A stretch of 64,000 bases of DNA from NCBI RefSeq assembly GCF_001510715.1, contig NZ_LMTJ01000008.1, positions 317,794 through 381,793 on the forward strand, written 5' to 3'. The position numbers were made by a program, and so were the translations under genes. The DNA comes from Bacillus sp. FJAT-29814. GTDB lineage: Bacteria; Bacillota; Bacilli; Bacillales; Cytobacillaceae. The notes beneath the pieces were generated by a model that was not told the DNA's origin, did no database searches, and saw nothing but the letters and a program-made list of their open reading frames with translations. The first letter of the stretch is position 1, and every line of letters starts with the position of its first letter. Shown one piece after another: positions 59,599-64,000 of the stretch.

Positions 59599-61437
59599 TT
59601 GAAAATTAGAAACGATATTCGAAATATAGCAATTATTGCGCACGTTGACCACGGAAAAACAACCTTGGTTGACCAGTTGTTAAGGCAGGCAGGAACCTTC
59701 CGTTCGAATGAGCATGTCGAAGAACGGGCAATGGATTCCAATGATATAGAACGGGAACGCGGCATCACGATTCTTGCCAAGAATACGGCCATCCAATATA
59801 AGGATACAAGAATTAACATTTTGGATACTCCAGGACATGCTGACTTCGGCGGCGAAGTTGAACGAATCATGAAAATGGTCGATGGGGTCCTTCTTGTGGT
59901 TGATGCCTATGAAGGCTGTATGCCGCAAACTCGGTTTGTCTTGAAAAAGGCGTTGGAACAAAATTTAACCCCGATTGTTGTGGTGAATAAAATTGACCGA
60001 GACTTCGCACGTCCGGAAGAAGTGGTCGATGAAGTGATTGACTTATTCATTGAACTCGATGCATCAGAGGATCAACTGGAGTTCCCTGTGATTTACGCAT
60101 CGGGAATCAACGGTACTGCAAGTTTAACCCCGGACAAACAGGATGAAAACATGCAGTCTCTTTATGAATCGATTATTGAAAACATTCCGGCCCCGGTGGA
60201 TAACCGCGAGGAGCCGCTTCAATTCCAGGTTGCATTGTTGGATTATAATGATTATGTAGGCAGAATCGGAATTGGCAGAGTGTTCCGCGGAACGATGAAG
60301 GTAGGGCAGCAGGTCGCTCTTATGAAGCTTGATGGCTCTATTAAACAATTCCGTGTTACGAAAATTTTTGGTTTCTTTGGCTTAAAGCGTGAGGAAATTC
60401 AAGAAGCGGTTGCTGGAGATCTAGTGGCTGTTTCCGGGATGGAAGATATTAACGTCGGTGAAACTGTTTGTCCTGTTGAACATCAGGAGGCACTGCCGGT
60501 ACTCCGAATCGATGAGCCGACCTTGCAAATGACCTTTGCTGTTAATAACAGCCCGTTTGCCGGCCGTGAGGGGAAATACTTAACATCGAGAAAGATTGAA
60601 GAGAGACTTCAGGCACAATTGCATACGGATGTCAGCTTGCGTGTTGATAATACTGACTCACCCGATGCTTGGATTGTATCCGGCCGCGGTGAACTGCATC
60701 TTTCGATTTTAATTGAAAATATGCGCCGTGAGGGATATGAACTGCAAGTTTCAAAACCTGAAGTAATCGTCAAGGAAATTGACGGGGTACGATGCGAGCC
60801 GATTGAGCGGGTGCAAATTGATGTCCCCGAAGAGCATACCGGTTCTGTTATGGAATCATTGGGAATGCGCAAAGGTGAGCTTCTTGATATGATTAATAAT
60901 GGCAGCGGTCAAGTACGGTTGATCTTTCATGTTCCGGCCCGCGGTTTAATTGGCTATACAACAGAATTTTTAACATTGACACGCGGATATGGAATCATCA
61001 ATCATACGTTTGACAGCTATCAGCCTATGGCGCAAGGACAGGTTGGCGGCAGACGCCAGGGCGTACTTGTTTCAATGGAATCAGGAAAAGCTTCGACATA
61101 TGGTATAATGCAGGTAGAAGACCGTGGTACAATATTCGTTGAACCGGGAACGGAAATTTATGAGGGGATGATTGTCGGCGAGCACACCCGTGAAAATGAC
61201 TTAACTGTCAACATCACAAAGGTAAAGCAGGCAACAAACGTCCGTTCAGCCAACAAAGACCAAACATCTGTGATTAAAAAGCCGAGAATCATGACACTGG
61301 AAGAATCATTAGAGTACCTAAACGAAGATGAGTATTGTGAGGTCACACCGCAATCAATCCGTCTTCGCAAGAAGATATTGGACAAAAACGAGCGTGAACG
61401 GCTGGCGAAAAAGAAAAAATATGCCGAAATGAGTTAA
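59599..61437 (+). CDS. typA: Translational GTPase TypA/BipA
   Basis: The 612-residue GTPase has G1 AHVDHGKTTL, G3 DTPGHADFGGEVER, G4 NKIDRDF, domain II, the EF-G-like domains and the BipA-specific C-terminal domain. It binds ribosomes and helps 50S assembly, notably in cold or stress. TTG 59599 fits CAGGAG and gives the B. subtilis length; GTG 59590 overlaps the ribosome site. Confidence 0.96.
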   Translation: MKIRNDIRNIAIIAHVDHGKTTLVDQLLRQAGTFRSNEHVEERAMDSNDIERERGITILAKNTAIQYKDTRINILDTPGHADFGGEVERIMKMVDGVLLVVDAYEGCMPQTRFVLKKALEQNLTPIVVVNKIDRDFARPEEVVDEVIDLFIELDASEDQLEFPVIYASGINGTASLTPDKQDENMQSLYESIIENIPAPVDNREEPLQFQVALLDYNDYVGRIGIGRVFRGTMKVGQQVALMKLDGSIKQFRVTKIFGFFGLKREEIQEAVAGDLVAVSGMEDINVGETVCPVEHQEALPVLRIDEPTLQMTFAVNNSPFAGREGKYLTSRKIEERLQAQLHTDVSLRVDNTDSPDAWIVSGRGELHLSILIENMRREGYELQVSKPEVIVKEIDGVRCEPIERVQIDVPEEHTGSVMESLGMRKGELLDMINNGSGQVRLIFHVPARGLIGYTTEFLTLTRGYGIINHTFDSYQPMAQGQVGGRRQGVLVSMESGKASTYGIMQVEDRGTIFVEPGTEIYEGMIVGEHTRENDLTVNITKVKQATNVRSANKDQTSVIKKPRIMTLEESLEYLNEDEYCEVTPQSIRLRKKILDKNERERLAKKKKYAEMS

Positions 61438-61450
61438 TGTCAAGGAGTGC

Positions 61451-61777
61451 ATGTATACTATGGAAGGATTAAATGCTTATTCCCCCAGTTTTAGATTTTT
61501 TGTTCAGTTAACTAACGATTTAACAACGGCAGGATGGTTACAATACCTTTTCATCATTATTTTAACTGTTATTGTTTTTAGACTTGGTTTCGCAAAAAAA
61601 TTGCCACTTCTAAAAAATATTGTGATTTATGTTAGTTTATCGATAGGCTGTTTTATTTTGTTATTCTTTTCATTTAGTTTACCAGTTGCTGAAAGTCTTT
61701 CAGTTGCTGCGCTAATTTTAATAATATATAAAATCCGTCTTCATAATTCAAAAAAGGTGGAGACAGAGGCTAAATAA
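61451..61777 (+). CDS. ylaH: YlaH-like membrane protein
   Basis: The 108-residue protein has three hydrophobic segments (about 30-48, 56-76 and 79-92) and a polar tail. It directly follows typA, as ylaH does. Function unknown. AAGGAG lies ahead; ATG 61451 is close to it and ATG 61460 is an alternative. Confidence 0.85.
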   Translation: MYTMEGLNAYSPSFRFFVQLTNDLTTAGWLQYLFIIILTVIVFRLGFAKKLPLLKNIVIYVSLSIGCFILLFFSFSLPVAESLSVAALILIIYKIRLHNSKKVETEAK

Positions 61778-61791
61778 TTGGGGGTTTTATC

Positions 61792-62085
61792 ATGCGGTCC
61801 TTCCAGGATGTCCTGTATAATTGGCTGACGATTAAGGTGGTTTGTGATGCCCGTCCCAATGATACCGCGGCCCAGGAAACACGAGCTCATTTTGAGGAAG
61901 TATTGGCGGATGAATATCATGTATCAAATATTGACATCACCACCGACGATGTCATGTATTATGTGTCTTGCCAAAAGGGAGAAGAAGAGAAAAAAATGAA
62001 GTTCCCGCGGGAATTAATTGAGGTCATGTTAAACCAAATTAATCTTGAGCCGGAGAAATACGAGAACTATCCAACTGAGGAATAA
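61792..62085 (+). CDS. Hypothetical protein between ylaH and ylaI
   Basis: The 97-residue acidic soluble protein (MRSFQDVLYNWLTIKVVCDA at the start, DITTDDVMYYVSCQKGEEEK in the middle) is not one I can name. A ribosome site GGGGGTTTTATC precedes ATG 61792 and the gap to ylaH is 14 nt, so the typA-ylaH transcript probably includes it. A terminator follows. Confidence 0.75.
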   Translation: MRSFQDVLYNWLTIKVVCDARPNDTAAQETRAHFEEVLADEYHVSNIDITTDDVMYYVSCQKGEEEKKMKFPRELIEVMLNQINLEPEKYENYPTEE

Positions 62086-62127
62086 AGAAAGAGGCTGTTT
62101 TTTAAACAGCCTCTTTCTTTTTTATGC
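62086..62127. terminator. Bidirectional terminator, typA operon and ylaI
   Basis: AAAGAAAGAGGCTGTT pairs perfectly with AACAGCCTCTTTCTTT, 16 bp. Confidence 0.93.
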
Positions 62128-62144
62128 TATAAAGTCCAGGGGTT

Positions 62145-62345
62145 TCACCAATCGTCGCCATTCGTTTTCGGGCGATAGAGGCGGAAATTGCCGGATTCCA
62201 AGCGGAGATTCGTTTTTTCCTTGATCCGATCGTCGCAGTGTTGGCACATATATGTATGAATCGGGCGGTTGCGAAGGCGCTTTGCAACCGGAGACTCATC
62301 CTCTATTGTTTCTATTTTATCGCATAATACGCATTTTACTCTCAT
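62145..62345 (-). CDS. ylaI: YlaI zinc-finger protein (DUF2197)
   Basis: The 66-residue protein has two CxxC pairs (CVLC and CQHC), a treble-clef/rubredoxin-like zinc site, and IHTYMCQHCDDRIKEKT. It matches YlaI. Function unknown. AAAGAGGTG precedes the ATG. Confidence 0.88.
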   Translation of the reverse strand: MRVKCVLCDKIETIEDESPVAKRLRNRPIHTYMCQHCDDRIKEKTNLRLESGNFRLYRPKTNGDDW

Positions 62346-62512
62346 TTGGGCACCTCTTTAAATTGTCTGTTACTATATTTGTTATTATACTATACCACGC
62401 AGCCGGGTTGAAGAATATAACGGGTTGTTTAAGTTGATGAATAAATGGGATAGTAGTAATATGAGAATATCTGTTTTACAGAAGTACATAGGAAAGCAAA
62501 GGGGTTGTAAAT

Positions 62513-62968
62513 ATGGCTAATCAAGTGGAACCAAGGTTGTTAAAGCCATTATACGATGAACTGCAAAAGGAACGGTTTGTAACTTTGGCGACGATTGATT
62601 TTGAAACAGGAGGTCCGAATGTCAGCGCGATTTCCTGGGTGTTAGCCAAGGATGAGGAAACAATATATATAGCTGTTGATAACAGGTCAAGGATCCTTGA
62701 AAATATCAAAAATAACAATCAGGTTGTTATTAATATCATCGCCAATGAATCAACATATTCAATTTCAGGAACCGCCTGGCTAAAACTGGAAAGACTGCAG
62801 GATGTACCATTAAAGCTTGGGTTAGTGGAGGTTAATATTAAAGAGGTAAGGGATGTCATGTTTTATGGCTCCAAAATTGTTACTGAAGTGGAATATGACA
62901 AAACCTACGATAAAAATGCTGCCGAAAAATTGGACAGGCAGGTTATGGATGCTATGAGAAAAGCTTAG
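62513..62968 (+). CDS. ylaL: Pyridoxamine 5'-phosphate oxidase family protein YlaL
   Basis: The 151-residue split-barrel flavin-binding protein (FVTLATIDFETGGPNVSAIS, AVDNRSRILENIKNN, STYSISGTAWLKL) belongs to the PNPOx-like group and resembles YlaL. In B. subtilis ylaL follows phoH; here it lies before ylaJ and phoH, a local rearrangement if the memory is right. AAAGGGGTTG precedes the ATG. Confidence 0.75.
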   Translation: MANQVEPRLLKPLYDELQKERFVTLATIDFETGGPNVSAISWVLAKDEETIYIAVDNRSRILENIKNNNQVVINIIANESTYSISGTAWLKLERLQDVPLKLGLVEVNIKEVRDVMFYGSKIVTEVEYDKTYDKNAAEKLDRQVMDAMRKA

Positions 62969-62994
62969 TGTATTGACACTAAGCTTTTTTCTAG
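62958..62994 (+). terminator. Terminator of ylaL
   Basis: AAGCTTAGTGT-ATTG-ACACTAAGCTT plus T run, overlapping the stop codon. Confidence 0.9.
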
Positions 62995-63008
62995 CCATTG
63001 CTATTGGA

Positions 63009-63596
63009 TTACTTATGGTGATTGGATTGGTCTTCCTGTTCCTTTTTTAATTCCTTTTCTTCATGTGCCGGCAATTTTTTATCCGGTTTTTCTGTAGCAT
63101 TTTTCGGATTAGGGGTAATGATGTCTCCAGGAACTTGCGGCATTAAGCGTCCTGAAATTTCCGCCAATTCCTCCATGATCCCGCTTAATGGTCTTCCATT
63201 TTGAATATTTGCATTAATGTCCTTTAGGCGCTGGTTTATATCCGCGTCGGCTACAACTACCGCACTGGCTCCGTGGGGATCCTTTTTTAAGCTTTCGGCA
63301 ACAGTATATTTTATTGTCCCCACTTGGGACCGGTCAATCTTGGCATTAACATCAATGCCTACAATTGCATATTTCCCTAGGACGACAGCTGTTGCGTCAT
63401 TGACGTTCGGGACACTTGTGGCAAGGTCAACGAGATGCTTGGAGATTTCCTGGCCGGATTTGCGGTCAACATTGTCAATATAGCTGTTTTTTACTTTTAC
63501 TAACGATTGATTAGCCTGATCGGCACTATTATTTTTATCGGTATTGCATCCTGTGAGTGCCAGGCAAATTCCTGCAATCATGAAAATCCTTTTCAT
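63009..63596 (-). CDS. ylaJ: YhcN/YlaJ family sporulation lipoprotein
   Basis: The 195-residue protein has a lipoprotein signal (IFMIAGICLALTGC), the YhcN/YlaJ domain (AVVLGKYAIVGIDVNAKIDR, KDPHGASAVVVADADI), and a charged lysine/glutamate/histidine tail. Such proteins sit in the spore inner membrane and affect germination. GGAGGG lies 5 nt before ATG 63596. It is divergent from phoH, matching the ylaJ-ylaK pair. Confidence 0.88.
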   Translation of the reverse strand: MKRIFMIAGICLALTGCNTDKNNSADQANQSLVKVKNSYIDNVDRKSGQEISKHLVDLATSVPNVNDATAVVLGKYAIVGIDVNAKIDRSQVGTIKYTVAESLKKDPHGASAVVVADADINQRLKDINANIQNGRPLSGIMEELAEISGRLMPQVPGDIITPNPKNATEKPDKKLPAHEEKELKKEQEDQSNHHK

Positions 63597-63793
63597 AAAA
63601 ACCCTCCATAAAAGCATAATCAATTGCCGAAATAAAGGAGCAATTTGTTATGATAATGAGTTTCCGTGTTAACATTTATTGTGTGGAATACCTTCTATCT
63701 TTATTCCAGTAAACATATATTTTACCAAAGTGCCTATTGGCTTGTTTAGTAACCTTAAACAACCCTACACCAAGTAATGCAGGAGGCGTCGCT

Positions 63794-64000
63794 TTGAGTA
63801 AAATATACGTGTTAGATACAAACGTTTTATTACAAGACCCGTATTCCATTTTCTCCTTTCAAGATAATGAAGTAGTAATTCCTGCTGTAGTACTCGAAGA
63901 AGTGGACTCAAAGAAACGATACATGGATGAAATTGGCCGGAACGCCAGGCATGTATCTAGATTAATTGATGGTCTGAGAGCTTCAGGGAAGCTTCATGAG
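63794..64000 (+). CDS. phoH: PhoH-family protein with PIN domain (5' part only)
   Basis: TTG 63794 after AGGAGGCG opens a frame of 69 codons that runs off the window. Residues IYVLDTNVLLQDPYSIFSF and VVIPAVVLEEVDSKK are the N-terminal PIN nuclease domain of the YlaK/PhoH2 type; the PhoH ATPase part would follow. This group acts as RNA helicase/nuclease. Confidence 0.88.
   Translation, partial: MSKIYVLDTNVLLQDPYSIFSFQDNEVVIPAVVLEEVDSKKRYMDEIGRNARHVSRLIDGLRASGKLHE

Overview
The window reads as a chromosome segment of a low-to-moderate GC, endospore-forming Bacillaceae (Bacillus in the broad sense; Neobacillus/Mesobacillus-like is a guess). Gene order follows the Bacillus subtilis arc mtnU-mtnE / spo0E / clpE-ykvI / ykvS / ptsH-ptsI / ykwC / patA / ykyB-ykuE / ykuI-ykuJ-ykuL / ccpC-dapH-dapL-ykuV / ktrC / rnjA-rpoY / def-ykyA / pdhABCD / SR1 / speA / yktA-yktB-ykzI-suhB / ylaF-typA-ylaH-ylaI / ylaL-ylaJ-phoH. 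Strong Shine-Dalgarno sequences, frequent GTG/TTG starts, sporulation-type genes (Spo0E-like, YlaJ), CtsR boxes and CcpN-like boxes agree with this. There are no rRNA or tRNA genes, prophage, IS element or CRISPR array. The window ends inside phoH.

1-12.2 kb: an accessory energy-metabolism block. A DUF4080 radical SAM protein is followed by a two-gene 2-oxoacid:ferredoxin oxidoreductase (gamma-delta fusion plus alpha-beta fusion), the divergent methionine-salvage pair mtnU/mtnE, a Spo0E-like phosphatase and a complete fixABCX operon. Both low-potential electron modules have a Crp/Fnr-like palindrome upstream at a distance that would suit class II activation. 12.3-20.2 kb: mhqR-like MarR regulator, M3 peptidase, CtsR-controlled clpE, ykvI, a CPBP protease and several very small proteins. 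20.3-28.9 kb: MoxR-DUF58-DUF4129 cassette running directly into glpK-glpD, then ptsH-ptsI. HPr and EI are thus next to glycerol kinase, which carries the histidine they would phosphorylate.

29-46.8 kb: mostly conserved core: ykwC, patA, ykyB, the Tat substrate ykuE, a degenerate EAL protein YkuI, the c-di-AMP receptor DarB/YkuL, an EmrB/QacA-type exporter, ccpC, dapH/dapL (acetyl branch of lysine/DAP synthesis), ykuV, a DUF4349 lipoprotein, ktrC, RNase J1 with rpoY, def and ykyA. 47-52.1 kb: the pyruvate dehydrogenase complex pdhABCD. 53.1-53.5 kb: the dual-function RNA SR1 with its GapA-binding peptide SR1P, preceded by two matches to the CcpN operator. 53.5-54.0 kb: a 52-bp tandem repeat array and a GC-rich hairpin repeat element. 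54-64 kb: speA, a nitronate monooxygenase-like enzyme, a second dispersed repeat, yktA/yktB/ykzI/suhB, typA and the yla cluster.

The window therefore has two routes from pyruvate: the PDH complex, and an oxidoreductase of the ferredoxin-reducing family. The second could feed, or be fed by, the FixABCX flavin system. Carbon-flow regulators act around these genes (HPr/EI, CcpC, a possible CcpA site before fixA, CcpN sites before SR1). Functions rest on motif recognition and remembered synteny; no database search was run.
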